Shown here: positions 30,302 through 39,765 of the stretch, one piece after another
Position numbering within the stretch: the first letter of the stretch is position 1
Layout: each line of letters opens with the position of its first letter
From: JAZGGS01 sp963764825
Lineage (GTDB): Bacteria; Bacteroidota; Ignavibacteria; Ignavibacteriales; Ignavibacteriaceae
DNA length: 64,000 bases
Reading direction: 5' to 3'
NCBI GenBank assembly: GCA_963764825.1
Contig: CAVXUA010000003.1
Coordinates: forward strand, 434,001 to 498,000
Translations under genes and position numbers: made by a program
Notes under the pieces: generated by a model
What the model was told of the DNA's origin: nothing
Database searches by the model: none
The model's input: the letters and a program-made list of their open reading frames with translations, nothing else

Positions 30302-30529
30302 ATGCGAACAAAACTAATTATAATCTCCATTCTCTTTCTGCTTTTTGCAATATTAGCTGTACAAAATACAACCACAACAGAACTTAATATCTTTTTCTGG
30401 AACTTGTCGATTCCTCTAATTGTTTTAATTGTAGTCATTTTCATAATCGGAATGATCATAGGAATATTTACTTGCAGCGTTTATGAAAGAAGGAAAAAAA
30501 AGGAGCTTAAGACCGAAAAGCGTAGCTGA
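30302..30529 (+). CDS. LapA-domain (DUF1049) small membrane protein
   Basis: 75 residues, intact. Two hydrophobic helices (~5-22 and ~38-60) with the LapA signature AILAVQNTTTTELNIFFWNLSIPL between them and a basic tail (YERRKKKELKTEKRS) inside the cell. In E. coli LapA/YciS works with LapB in regulating lipopolysaccharide synthesis; no lapB is seen here. It may belong to its own transcription unit before rimP. Confidence 0.8.
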   Translation: MRTKLIIISILFLLFAILAVQNTTTTELNIFFWNLSIPLIVLIVVIFIIGMIIGIFTCSVYERRKKKELKTEKRS

Positions 30530-30590
30530 TTCGCAAGAAAAAGAGCTAGTTTGTCATCAAAATACTCTGTGGTTGGATAATATTGATTTC

Positions 30591-30621
30591 TTGCTTATTC
30601 CCACAAATACCTTTATCTTTG
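30591..30621 (+). promoter_or_regulatory. Candidate Bacteroidota-type promoter for the rimP operon
   Basis: TTG at 30591 and TATCTTTG at 30614-30621 are 20 bases apart, matching the TTG/TAnnTTTG promoter of Bacteroidota. Transcription would start near 30628, about 34 bases before the rimP start. Confidence 0.35.
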
Positions 30622-30632
30622 TTTACTCTAAT

Positions 30633-30655
30633 TCGCCCTTTTAAGGGCGATTTTT
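30633..30655 (+). terminator. Hairpin plus T run directly before rimP
   Basis: TCGCCC (30633-30638) pairs with GGGCGA (30645-30650) around TTTTAA, followed by five T. It ends 7 bases before the rimP ATG. It may end transcription from lapA, or form the 5' end of the rimP message. Confidence 0.6.
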
Positions 30656-30661
30656 GTTTAT

Positions 30662-31114
30662 ATGAACTCAACTAAGCAAAATATTTTAAATGCGGCGCAG
30701 GAAATTTCAGAGAAAAATAATCTCCTCCTTTTAGAAGTTCTGTTTAGAGGAACTGACAGGAACAGCGTAATTGAGATCTTTATTGACGGAGAAGATAATC
30801 TCTCTGCTGATGACTGCGCAAGAATTAGCAGGGAAATAAACGAGGTAATCGAAAAGAACGAATTACTCAATTCTGCTTATCGGCTGGATGTCTCTACACC
30901 TGGCGTGGATCGTCCCTTGGAATATTTGAAGCAGTATAAAAAACATATTAACCGGAAATTTGAAGTAAGATATAAATCCGGGGGAAACAAAAAAAGTATT
31001 ACCGCTAAACTGGTAAAAATTGAAGAGGATAAGCTTTATTTTTATTCAGACAGAGAACAGGTAATTAAATTTGAAGATATAATTAAAGCAAAAGTATTAG
31101 TAAGTTTTTCCTAA
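30662..31114 (+). CDS. rimP: Ribosome maturation factor RimP
   Basis: 150 residues, intact. LEVLFRGTDRNSVIEIFID, DDCARISREINEVIE and YRLDVSTPGVDRPLEY are the conserved RimP blocks; the C-terminal SH3-like part follows (KFEVRYKSGG ... IKFEDIIKAKV). RimP assists assembly of the 30S subunit. It opens the standard rimP-nusA-infB operon. No ribosome-binding sequence is visible: the start follows a terminator-like hairpin almost directly, which may mean low or special initiation. Confidence 0.92.
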   Translation: MNSTKQNILNAAQEISEKNNLLLLEVLFRGTDRNSVIEIFIDGEDNLSADDCARISREINEVIEKNELLNSAYRLDVSTPGVDRPLEYLKQYKKHINRKFEVRYKSGGNKKSITAKLVKIEEDKLYFYSDREQVIKFEDIIKAKVLVSFS

Positions 31115-31129
31115 AGGAGTTAAACTAAA

Positions 31130-32375
31130 ATGAACCGTGATATAGTTGAATCATTTTCCGATATGGTTAAGATTAAGGGTCTTGATAAAGATGTTTTAGC
31201 AGGCATACTCGAAGATGTCTTTGGCATTCTTATAAGAAAAAAATATGGCGAGGAAGCTAAGTTTGATGTTGTTGTAAATGTTGATAGAGGCGATATAGAA
31301 ATATTTCTGGAAAGAGAAATTGTTGAAGAAGTTGAAGATCCCGATACTCAAATAAGTATCGATGAAGTTAACTCAAAAGGGAACGAAGACGAACTTGAAG
31401 TTGGTGAAGATTTTGTTGAAAAGATAGAACTTACTTCTCTTGGAAGAAGATTAATTACCCTGGCTAAGCAAAGTTTAAACCAGAAGATAAGGGAAATTGA
31501 AAAAGAAATAGTTTACAGCGAGTATAAAGAGTTGCTCGGCGAAATAGTAGTTGGAGATATTTACCAACTTAGGAAAAGCGATATACTGGTTAACCATAAC
31601 AAAAACGAATTGCTCTTACCACGCTCTGAGCAAATTCCGTTCGAGCGTTACAAAAAAGGCGAAACAATTAGAGCTATTGTTAAGGATGTTACCAAAGGTA
31701 ACAGCGGTCCGGTTATTATTATTTCCAGGGCGGATAATTTGTTTCTCCAAAGACTTTTTGAGATAGAAATTCCTGAAATTTATGACGGGATAATAGATAT
31801 AAAAGCTATCGCCCGCGAACCAGGCGAAAGAGCCAAAGTAGCAGTTGAATCGCAGGATGCAAGAATTGATGCTGTTGGTGCATGTGTTGGTATGAAGGGT
31901 GTTCGTATTCATGCCATTGTTAGAGAACTTAATAACGAAAATATTGATGTGATTAAATTATTCTGATGACCCGATCTACTTTATTCAAAGAGCTCTGGCA
32001 CCTGCAAAACTTAAAGAGATTGAACTTGATGAGGATGAAAAGAAAGCTGTTATTACTGCCGACTCCGACCAGGTTTCAATTATTGTTGGAAGGAACGGAG
32101 TTAATATAAGACTTGCAATGAAGCTAACCGGTTATGAGATAGAAATTTTAAGAGAAGAAAAACCATTTGAAGATTATGATGAAGACATTGAATTGATAGA
32201 CCTTAAGGAAGATATTGGTGAAGAAGTTTATGATATTCTTATAAATAACCGTTACGATACTGCACTGGAAGTATTAACAGCCGGGCAGGAAAAACTAACA
32301 GAAATAGAACAGTTCGATGAAAAGAAAGTAACTGAGATTATTGAACTGATAAAATCACAATTTGAAGAAGAGTAA
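31130..32375 (+). CDS. nusA: Transcription termination/antitermination factor NusA
   Basis: ATG 31130 follows AAGGAG. One extra A near 31957 breaks the frame; removing it joins INYSDDPIYFIQRALAP and gives ~414 residues. Order: the RNA polymerase-binding N-domain (MNRDIVESFSDMVKIK), an S1 domain (~140-205), KH1 (ACVGMKGVRIHAIVREL), KH2 (IIVGRNGVNIRLAMKL), and a short acidic C-terminal part (LIDLKEDIGEEVYDILINN). Binds RNA polymerase and controls pausing. Since nusA is essential, the shift is most easily read as a sequencing slip. Confidence 0.93.
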
Positions 32376-32399
32376 ACATCTCAATTTCCGGTGTAAAAT

Positions 32400-34958
32400 A
32401 TGGCTGAAGTTAAACAAAAGAAAATAAGAATTTATAATCTGGCAACGGAGTATAATCTTTCCGCCGATAATCTCGTCGAGTTTTTAAGAGAAAAGGGCTT
32501 TAAGGTTAAATCTCATATGTCTATGCTTAACGAAGAGATGATCGCTTCAATCAATGATCATTACAAAAAAGATATAGAAAAAGCTGAAAAACATTACAAA
32601 AAAATAGCAGAGTTTCATAAGAAGAGAGCTGAAAAAGCAATTGAAGAAGCTGTAGAGGCGGGAACAGAAGTAGCTGTTGAAGAAACAGCGCCGGTTTCTG
32701 AACCTGAGGAAATTAGAATAACCGATAAAGTTGCAGAAGAAGAGGAAACGGAAAAAGAGAAGGTCGTTAAAGAAAAAGATAAAACTAAGACTGCGGCAGA
32801 AGTTAAATCTAAAGATGAGAAAGCCAAGGATTCTCCTAAACAGAAAGAGAAAAATGCAGGTAAGCAAAAAGGTCTAAAGGTTATTGGTAAGATCGACCTT
32901 GAAGAGGATAAGAAGCCGCAGAAAACAAAAGATGGAGATGAAAAGGCGACTGCAAAGAAAAAACGTAAGCCGCGTATGCGCAGAAAAACTACTGATACAG
33001 GTACCGAAGAGACTCCCGTTGCTAAGAAAAAGAAGCGAGTTAAAAAGTTTGAAATAAATGAACAGGATGTAAAAAAAGCCATCAAAAAAACCTTATCAAG
33101 TATGGATGATTCCCGGGTTTCCGGCAGAGCCAGTTTTAGAAAAAAGAAAAAACAAGACAGGGAAGCCGAAGAAGAAAGAATACAGGAAGAGATGGTTCTG
33201 GAAGGTCAGAAGATAAAAGTAAACGAGTTTATTGCTGTCAACGAACTTGCGAATTTAATGCAGGTTCCTGTTGGCGATGTTATTACTAAATGTATTGAGC
33301 TTGGTTTGATGGTTTCGATAAACCAGCGACTTGATGTAGAAACTATAACCATGGTCGCAGATGAATTCGGGTTTGAAGTTGAATTCCAGGAAGAATATAC
33401 TGCCGAAGCACTTGAAGATTTTGAGGACGATCCCGAATCTTTAAAATTCCGTTCACCTGTTGTTACAATTATGGGTCACGTAGATCATGGTAAAACCTCG
33501 CTTCTAGATTATGTAAGAAGAGCGAATGTTGTTGCCGGTGAATCGGGTGGAATTACCCAGCACATTGGTGCATATAAAATGGAAGTTGGAGACGGTAAAT
33601 CAATAACCTTCCTTGATACTCCCGGTCATGAAGCATTTACAGCCATGAGGGCCCGCGGTGCACAGTTAACCGATATTGTTGTGCTTATTGTTGCTGCGGA
33701 TGATGCTGTGATGCCGCAAACAGTTGAAGCAATAAACCATGCCCAGGCTGCTGAAGTGCCAATTGTTATTGCGATCAATAAAATTGATAAACCGGGCGCT
33801 AATGTAGAAAAAATTAAGCAACAGCTTGCTGATAGAAATATCCTTGTTGAGGAATGGGGAGGTAAATATCAGTGTGTGGAAATTTCTGCTAAAGCAGGTA
33901 CTAACATTGACAAGCTGTTAGATACAATATTACTTGAAGCAGAAATGCTCGATTTAAAAGCAAATCCCGATAGAAATGTACGCGGCGTTGTTGTTGAAGC
34001 AGAACTTGATAAAGGAAGAGGAATTACTGGAACAATTCTGGTGCAAAAAGGAACATTAAAAATCGGCGATCCTTTTGTTGCAGGTATTTACCAGGGTAAA
34101 GTAAGGGCAATGTTCGATGAAAGAGGTAAAAAAGTTTTTGAAGCAGCTCCATCAACACCAGTTTTGGTATTAGGTTTGGAAGGTACTCCGCAAGCTGGCG
34201 ATACTTTTGTTGTACTTGATTCGGAAAGGGATGCCAGGGAAATAGGTCTGAAAAGACAACAGCTTAAAAGAGAGCAGGACCAGAAGCAGGTTCATCACAT
34301 CACACTTGATGAAATTGCAAAACAGATTAGCATTGGCGGCGTAAAAGAACTTCCACTTATTGTTAAAGGTGATGTGGATGGTTCCGTTGAAGCTTTAGCC
34401 GATTCCCTGATGAAACTTTCTACAGAAGAAGTTATTGTGCGGGTTATTCATAAAGGTGTTGGCGGTATCTCCGAAAGTGATGTGCTGCTTGCCGATGCAT
34501 CGGATGCGATTATTATCGGTTTTCATGTAAGACCAAACTTAAATGCACGTAAACTTGCGGAAAAGCAAAGTGTAGACGTAAGAATGTATAACGTTATTTA
34601 CGATGCAATAAACGAAGTTAAATCCGCCCTCGAAGGTTTGCTATCGCCAGTAGTTTCAGAAGAAGTTGTAGCAACAGTTGAGGTAAGAGACTTATTCAAA
34701 GTTCCAAAATTTGGAACTGTTGCTGGTTGTTATGTGCTTGAAGGTAAAATTTCCAGGAGCAGCAAAATCAGGTTGATTAGAGATGGAATTGTAATACAGG
34801 AAGGTGAAATTGGAACCCTGCGCAGGTTTAAGGATGATGTTAAAGAGGTAGATGCTGGCTATGAATGTGGTCTGAATATTAATAACTACAACGACGTTAA
34901 AGTAGGCGATATACTTGAAGCTTACAAACTGGTTGAAACAAAACAAACCCTTGCCTGA
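32400..34958 (+). CDS. infB: Translation initiation factor IF-2
   Basis: 852 residues, intact. An IF2-N domain at ~1-60 (KIRIYNLATEYNLSADNLVEF), a long Lys/Glu-rich linker (~75-270), a second IF2-N-like unit (~275-330), then the GTPase: GHVDHGKTS (G1), GITQHIGAY (G2), DTPGH (G3), NKID (G4) and SAKAG (G5), followed by domains II-IV. Brings initiator tRNA to the 30S subunit. The charged linker explains several false antisense ORFs here. Frame clean over 2.5 kb. Confidence 0.97.
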   Translation: MAEVKQKKIRIYNLATEYNLSADNLVEFLREKGFKVKSHMSMLNEEMIASINDHYKKDIEKAEKHYKKIAEFHKKRAEKAIEEAVEAGTEVAVEETAPVSEPEEIRITDKVAEEEETEKEKVVKEKDKTKTAAEVKSKDEKAKDSPKQKEKNAGKQKGLKVIGKIDLEEDKKPQKTKDGDEKATAKKKRKPRMRRKTTDTGTEETPVAKKKKRVKKFEINEQDVKKAIKKTLSSMDDSRVSGRASFRKKKKQDREAEEERIQEEMVLEGQKIKVNEFIAVNELANLMQVPVGDVITKCIELGLMVSINQRLDVETITMVADEFGFEVEFQEEYTAEALEDFEDDPESLKFRSPVVTIMGHVDHGKTSLLDYVRRANVVAGESGGITQHIGAYKMEVGDGKSITFLDTPGHEAFTAMRARGAQLTDIVVLIVAADDAVMPQTVEAINHAQAAEVPIVIAINKIDKPGANVEKIKQQLADRNILVEEWGGKYQCVEISAKAGTNIDKLLDTILLEAEMLDLKANPDRNVRGVVVEAELDKGRGITGTILVQKGTLKIGDPFVAGIYQGKVRAMFDERGKKVFEAAPSTPVLVLGLEGTPQAGDTFVVLDSERDAREIGLKRQQLKREQDQKQVHHITLDEIAKQISIGGVKELPLIVKGDVDGSVEALADSLMKLSTEEVIVRVIHKGVGGISESDVLLADASDAIIIGFHVRPNLNARKLAEKQSVDVRMYNVIYDAINEVKSALEGLLSPVVSEEVVATVEVRDLFKVPKFGTVAGCYVLEGKISRSSKIRLIRDGIVIQEGEIGTLRRFKDDVKEVDAGYECGLNINNYNDVKVGDILEAYKLVETKQTLA

Positions 34959-35013
34959 TTTTACTAAACACGAATTCTCAGCAAATTAATATATCAAAAT
35001 ACCCAGCAATAAA

Positions 35014-35376
35014 ATGTCATCCCATAGAATTGATAAAGTTGAACAGCTTATAAAAAAAGAAGTTAGTTCCATTTTCTTATATAAAATTCAGCAACCCGAT
35101 CTTGGGTTTATTACAATAACAAATGTTAAAGTAAGCCCTGATCTTAAAATGGCTAAAATTTATCTATCGGTTCTTGAAAAAGAAAAAAGAGCACTGGTGC
35201 TGGACAGGATAGATAATAAAACCAAGTTTATACGCACAGAGCTGGCTCATAGAATAAGCTTAAAGTTCGTTCCCGAAATAAAATTTTTTATTGATGATAC
35301 CCTCGATTTCGTTGAAAAAATTGAAGGATTGATTGACAGGATCCATAAAGAAGATGGTAACAAAACAAACGAGTAA
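35014..35376 (+). CDS. rbfA: Ribosome-binding factor A
   Basis: 120 residues, intact. MSSHRIDKVEQLIKKEVSSI, then DLGFITITNVKVSPDLKMAKIY and HRISLKFVPEIKFFIDDTLD, all diagnostic of the RbfA KH-like fold, a late 16S rRNA processing factor. Its end overlaps the truB start by 23 bases. Confidence 0.95.
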   Translation: MSSHRIDKVEQLIKKEVSSIFLYKIQQPDLGFITITNVKVSPDLKMAKIYLSVLEKEKRALVLDRIDNKTKFIRTELAHRISLKFVPEIKFFIDDTLDFVEKIEGLIDRIHKEDGNKTNE

Positions 35377-36064
35377 TTTTTCAATACTTGATTTTAAAGC
35401 CGGCGAAGTTTTACTGATCGACAAACCTCATAGTTGGACATCATTTAAAGTAGTAAACAGAATTCGGAAAGCAACCAATGCCCGCCGCGTTGGTCATGCA
35501 GGTACGCTCGATCCCATGGCTACGGGATTATTGATTTTGTGTACAGGAAAAAAAACTAAGGAGATTTATAAATACCAGGATTTAAATAAAACCTATAGCG
35601 GTAAAATTACACTGGGATTAACTTCACCATCTATGGATGCTGAAACAGAAACAAAAGTACACACAATACGGGAAAAGCTGGATGAAGAGCAGATTAAAAT
35701 TATACGCGATCAGTTCCTTGGTGAGATTTCTCAAATTCCGCCAATGTATTCAGCGCTAAAAGTTGATGGACAAAAACTCTATAAATTAGCCCGAAAAGGG
35801 AAAACTGTAAAGAGAGAACCGCGCAAAGTAACTATTTACAGCTTTGATATTTTAAAGATTGATTTGCCGGATATTCATTTTGAAATTAGCTGTTCTAAAG
35901 GTACATACATTAGGGTAATTGCAAACGACTTTGGAGAGAAACTGGGATGCGGAGGAATTTTAAGCAATTTACGCCGAACAAAAATTGGCGAATACTCAGT
36001 AAAAGATGCTTTGGAAGTTGATAAGTTTTTGAATTCAATTGAGGAGAAAAATCTGCTAATGTAG
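35354..36064 (+). CDS. truB: tRNA pseudouridine-55 synthase TruB
   Basis: 236 residues from ATG 35354, preferred to a TTG at 35333 that has no ribosome site. GEVLLIDKPHSWTSF, RVGHAGTLDPMATGLL (catalytic Asp), LNKTYSGKITLG, QIPPMYSALKVDGQKLY and SKGTYIRVIANDFG are the TruB/Cbf5 motifs. Makes pseudouridine 55 in the T loop of tRNA. Intact; overlaps rbfA. Confidence 0.95.
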   Translation: MVTKQTSNFSILDFKAGEVLLIDKPHSWTSFKVVNRIRKATNARRVGHAGTLDPMATGLLILCTGKKTKEIYKYQDLNKTYSGKITLGLTSPSMDAETETKVHTIREKLDEEQIKIIRDQFLGEISQIPPMYSALKVDGQKLYKLARKGKTVKREPRKVTIYSFDILKIDLPDIHFEISCSKGTYIRVIANDFGEKLGCGGILSNLRRTKIGEYSVKDALEVDKFLNSIEEKNLLM

Positions 36065-36166
36065 TAGGATTTAGTCCATATTACTATAAACGGTAGTAGG
36101 TTTTTCATTTCATTTTCCTGTTAATTAAAGTATATTTATAAGCTTTAGTTCATATTCTGAGATAAT

Positions 36167-37102
36167 ATGCAGATATACCAAGATTTTTTAGAAGTAGAAC
36201 ATAACGACAACACTATTATCACGCTTGGAACCTTTGATGGAATTCATTTGGGGCATAAAGAAATTATTGAAGCAGTTGTTCAGAAAGCAACAGAATTTGG
36301 CGGTAGAAGTCTGCTTATAACTTTTTCACCTCACCCTCGTAAAGTTATTCCCGGGGGCAATGAAATTAAACTGCTAAGCACACTTTCTGAAAAGAAAAAA
36401 ATAATTGAAACTTTTGGAATGAATAACCTTTTGGTTATTCAATTTACAAAAGAATTCTCGCAGCAAACTCCCGAGGAATTTGTTGATAAATATCTAATTA
36501 ATGGTATTGGTGTTAAGGAAATTGTTATCGGCTACGATCACCACTTTGGAAAGGGAAGAGGCGGAAACATAGAAATTTTGAAAAAGAAAGGGAAAGAAAT
36601 AGGATTTAAAGTAACAGCTGTTCCGGAATATAAAATTGATGATATTATAGTTAGCAGCACAAAGATACGCAAGGACCTTATTGTTGGCGATATTGTAAAA
36701 GCTAATAAAATGTTAGGACGCTTTTATTCTTTTGAAGGATTAGTTGTACCTGGAGACAAAAGAGGAAGAGAGCTTGGATTTCCCACAGCAAATCTTCTGG
36801 TAGAAAATGAAGATAAACTTTTACCTGCAACAGGCATCTATGCTGCAGAGTGTATTGTTGAAGGTAAAAAACATAAAGCCCTTTTAAGTATCGGCAGCCG
36901 TCCTACTTTTCATGAGGCCGGAGAGATAATACCCGAAGTTTATATTTTTGATTTCAACAAACAAATTTATAACCAAACTATTCAGGTAAATGTTGTTGAT
37001 AGAATTAGGGGAGAAGAAAAATTTTCGTCTGCCGAAGAACTTGTAGAGCAGATGAAAAAAGATCAAGAAACAGGATTAAAAATTTTAAAGCAAATTAATT
37101 GA
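36167..37102 (+). CDS. ribF: Bifunctional riboflavin kinase / FAD synthetase
   Basis: 311 residues, intact. N-terminal nucleotidyltransferase: TLGTFDGIHLGHKEII, TFSPHPRKVI, GYDHHFGKGRGG and SSTKIRKDL. C-terminal kinase (~185-311): GDKRGRELGFPTANL and YAAECIVEG. Converts riboflavin to FMN and FAD in the cytosol. It sits in the usual place between truB and rpsO. Confidence 0.95.
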   Translation: MQIYQDFLEVEHNDNTIITLGTFDGIHLGHKEIIEAVVQKATEFGGRSLLITFSPHPRKVIPGGNEIKLLSTLSEKKKIIETFGMNNLLVIQFTKEFSQQTPEEFVDKYLINGIGVKEIVIGYDHHFGKGRGGNIEILKKKGKEIGFKVTAVPEYKIDDIIVSSTKIRKDLIVGDIVKANKMLGRFYSFEGLVVPGDKRGRELGFPTANLLVENEDKLLPATGIYAAECIVEGKKHKALLSIGSRPTFHEAGEIIPEVYIFDFNKQIYNQTIQVNVVDRIRGEEKFSSAEELVEQMKKDQETGLKILKQIN

Positions 37103-37153
37103 TCCCGGTTAATTCTGGGGTTACATTGTATAAATAATATAAGGTATAATAGA

Positions 37154-37417
37154 ATGACAAAAGAAGAAAAACAAGAGATTGTTAAGAAGTTTGGCAAAAG
37201 TGAAAGTGATTCCGGAAGATCGGAAGTACAAATTGCACTTTTAACAAAAAGAATTAATGATCTAACAGACCACTTTAACACTCACAAAAAAGATCACCAT
37301 TCCAGAAGGGGATTAATGATGATGGTTGGCAAGAGAAGAAGACTGTTGGATTATCTAACTGCAAAAGACATAGAAAGATACAGAGTAATTATCAAAGAAT
37401 TGAATATTAGAAAGTAA
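37154..37417 (+). CDS. rpsO: Ribosomal protein S15
   Basis: 87 residues, intact. GKSESDSGRSEVQIALLTKRI, HKKDHHSRRGLMMMVGKRRRLLDYL and IIKELNIRK are the S15 signature. The 51-base leader after ribF has AAGGTATAATAG before the ATG. In many bacteria S15 represses its own translation; I see no obvious pseudoknot here. Confidence 0.96.
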   Translation: MTKEEKQEIVKKFGKSESDSGRSEVQIALLTKRINDLTDHFNTHKKDHHSRRGLMMMVGKRRRLLDYLTAKDIERYRVIIKELNIRK

Positions 37418-37426
37418 GGTTTAAAA

Positions 37427-39499
37427 ATGATTGTTAAAAAAGAAGTTGAAATTGGCGGAAAAATATTATCCATAGAAACCGGTAGGTATGCAAGACAAGC
37501 AAACGGTGCCGTTATGGTTCGCTATGGAGATACAATGGTGTTGGTTTCTGCAGTTGCCGAAACAGAAGCAAAAGAAGACAGGGGCTTTTTTCCGCTGCAA
37601 GTTGAATACCGCGAAAGAACCTCTGCTGCAGGGAAAATTCCGGGTGGGTTCTTTAAAAGAGAAGCCAGACCGACCGAAAAAGAAATACTAACTGCAAGAT
37701 TAATAGATAGACCGATAAGACCTTTATTCCCAAAAGATTTCCAAAATGAAACACAAATTATTTCATTCGTACTCTCGTATGATGGTGAAAACGATCCCGA
37801 TGTGCTCGGTGCAATAGGTGCATCTGCTGCTTTAACAATTTCAGATATTCCTTTTGATGGTCCTATGGCTGAGGTAAGGGTTGGAAGGATAGATGGAAAA
37901 TATGTTGTAAATCCATCGCACGCTGAAATAGATAACAGCGATATGGAACTTATTGTTGCCGGAACTGAAGATTCTATTATGATGGTTGAAGGTGAATCGA
38001 ACGAGGTGAGTGAAGAGGAATTGCTTGATGCATTAAAGTTTGCTGAGTCTGAAATAAAGAAAATGGTTAAGCTCCAGTTAGATCTTAAAGAAGAAGCAGG
38101 CAAACCCAAATGGGAGGTAGAAAAAAAGGAAGTTGATGAAGATATGAAAAACGATGTTTACCAATTGGGCGAACAAAAGTTTAAAGATATCGTTTACTCC
38201 GTTCTTACCAAGGAAGAAAGAGCCCAGAAAAACAGTGAGCTTAAAAAAGAAGTTAAAGAATCGCTTGAAGAAAAATATCCTGAGCAGGAAGGTGCTATTT
38301 CAAACATCCTGCACGATATTGAAAAAGATTTTATGCGCAAGCGCATTCTAGAAGAAGGAATTCGGTTGGATGGAAGAACCACCACACAGGTAAGACCTAT
38401 TACCATCGAACTTGGCAACTTACCAAGAACACATGGTTCTGCGCTCTTTACAAGAGGAGAAACCCAAAGTTGCACTTCTATTACACTCGGTTCAAAACGT
38501 GATGAACAGATTATTGATGGTTTACGTGAAGAATATAAAAAGAAATTTATGCTTCACTATAATTTTCCCCCGTTTAGTGTTGGCGAAGTTGGAAGAATGA
38601 CCGGCGTTGGACGAAGAGAAGTTGGACATGGAAACCTTGCAGAGAGAGCTTTGAAAATTGTTTTTCCGGAACAGAGTGAGTTTCCTTACACGGTTAGGAT
38701 TATTTCCGATATTCTCGAATCCAACGGTTCATCTTCCATGGCAACAGTATGTGCCGGGTCACTTGCAATGATGGATGCTGGCGTACCTATTCGCAAACCT
38801 GTTTCCGGTATTGCAATGGGACTTGTAAAAGAAGCTGACCAATTTTCTGTCCTTTCTGATATTCTAGGAAATGAAGATTATCTGGGAGATATGGATTTTA
38901 AAGTTGCCGGTACTTCCGATGGTATAACAGCATTCCAGATGGATATAAAAATACAGGGCATTTCATTCGAAATTATGGAAAAAGCCCTGCAGCAGGCAAA
39001 GGAAGGAAGAATGCACATTCTTAACGTAATGAATGAGGCAATAGATAAAACCCGTGAGCAATTATCAGAATATGCACCAAGATTAATTTCGATGAATGTT
39101 GAAACTGAACAGATTGGTCTTGTAATTGGTCCCGGTGGGAAAACAATTCAGGGTATGCAGAGATTATTCGGTGTTGAAATTTCTATTGAAGATGACGGAA
39201 CCATTAATATTTCGTCAACAAACGGAGAAAGCGCCACTAAGTGTAAGGAATATATCAAACAACTTACTGCAACCCCGGAAGTTGGGGAAATATATGATGG
39301 TGTTATTGTAAAAATTGTTGACTTTGGAGCGTTTGTTGAAATACTCCCCGGTAAAGAGGGCTTACTTCATATTTCGCAGATAGATAATAAAAGAGTTGAA
39401 AAAGTATCCGATTACTTTAAAACAGGTGACAAGGTTAAAGTTAAACTTATTAAAACAGATAACGGCAAACTGTCTTTAAGCAGAAAAGAACTGTTATAA
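37427..39499 (+). CDS. pnp: Polyribonucleotide nucleotidyltransferase
   Basis: 690 residues, intact. Two RNase PH-like halves joined by a helical linker, with FFKREARPTEKEILTARLIDRP in the first and GGFTRGETQSC-like, MLHYNFPPFSVGEVGR and SNGSSSMATVCAGSLAMMDAG in the second. Then a KH domain (IGLVIGPGGKTIQGM) and an S1 domain (GVIVKIVDFGAFVEILPGKEG). Degrades RNA 3' to 5' using phosphate. Nine bases after rpsO, as in many genomes. Confidence 0.97.
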   Translation: MIVKKEVEIGGKILSIETGRYARQANGAVMVRYGDTMVLVSAVAETEAKEDRGFFPLQVEYRERTSAAGKIPGGFFKREARPTEKEILTARLIDRPIRPLFPKDFQNETQIISFVLSYDGENDPDVLGAIGASAALTISDIPFDGPMAEVRVGRIDGKYVVNPSHAEIDNSDMELIVAGTEDSIMMVEGESNEVSEEELLDALKFAESEIKKMVKLQLDLKEEAGKPKWEVEKKEVDEDMKNDVYQLGEQKFKDIVYSVLTKEERAQKNSELKKEVKESLEEKYPEQEGAISNILHDIEKDFMRKRILEEGIRLDGRTTTQVRPITIELGNLPRTHGSALFTRGETQSCTSITLGSKRDEQIIDGLREEYKKKFMLHYNFPPFSVGEVGRMTGVGRREVGHGNLAERALKIVFPEQSEFPYTVRIISDILESNGSSSMATVCAGSLAMMDAGVPIRKPVSGIAMGLVKEADQFSVLSDILGNEDYLGDMDFKVAGTSDGITAFQMDIKIQGISFEIMEKALQQAKEGRMHILNVMNEAIDKTREQLSEYAPRLISMNVETEQIGLVIGPGGKTIQGMQRLFGVEISIEDDGTINISSTNGESATKCKEYIKQLTATPEVGEIYDGVIVKIVDFGAFVEILPGKEGLLHISQIDNKRVEKVSDYFKTGDKVKVKLIKTDNGKLSLSRKELL

Positions 39500-39528
39500 G
39501 ACAGCAATTAAAATTAAAATAAATAAAC

Positions 39529-39552
39529 AGGTGTTTCAATAAAGTAACACCT
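39529..39552 (+). terminator. Stem-loop after pnp
   Basis: AGGTGTT (39529-39535) pairs with AACACCT (39546-39552) around a ten-base loop. Only a weak T tract follows, so it may be a 3' protective hairpin rather than a full terminator. Confidence 0.5.
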
Positions 39553-39765
39553 AATTGATTATTAACTAATAAAATTTTTCTAGTATTTTTTAATACTTAT
39601 AAAAACCTTATAGTATGTTAATTAGTTTAAACACATTTTCCATGTTTTTATTTGGTATCACCCTGCATCGATTTATTCATGTAGGGCAGATTTTTTATCT
39701 GGTTTTTTTAAGTATAAAAAGTTTTATAATGAAATATTTAATTTCATTAAGAGAGTTTAACCTAT

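Noticed and set aside
31930..31975. Programmed frameshift in nusA
   Set aside because: No slippery heptamer with a downstream pseudoknot is evident, and the same kind of break occurs in dozens of unrelated genes here; an extra A is simpler.
32615..33085. Antisense open frame of 156 codons in infB
   Set aside because: Opposite the Lys/Glu-rich linker of IF-2, which gives Phe/Ser-rich antisense frames. No ribosome site or motif.
37522..38109. Antisense open frame of 195 codons inside pnp
   Set aside because: Low-complexity Ser/Ile-rich product opposite a long, clearly conserved pnp frame; a shadow of its codon use.
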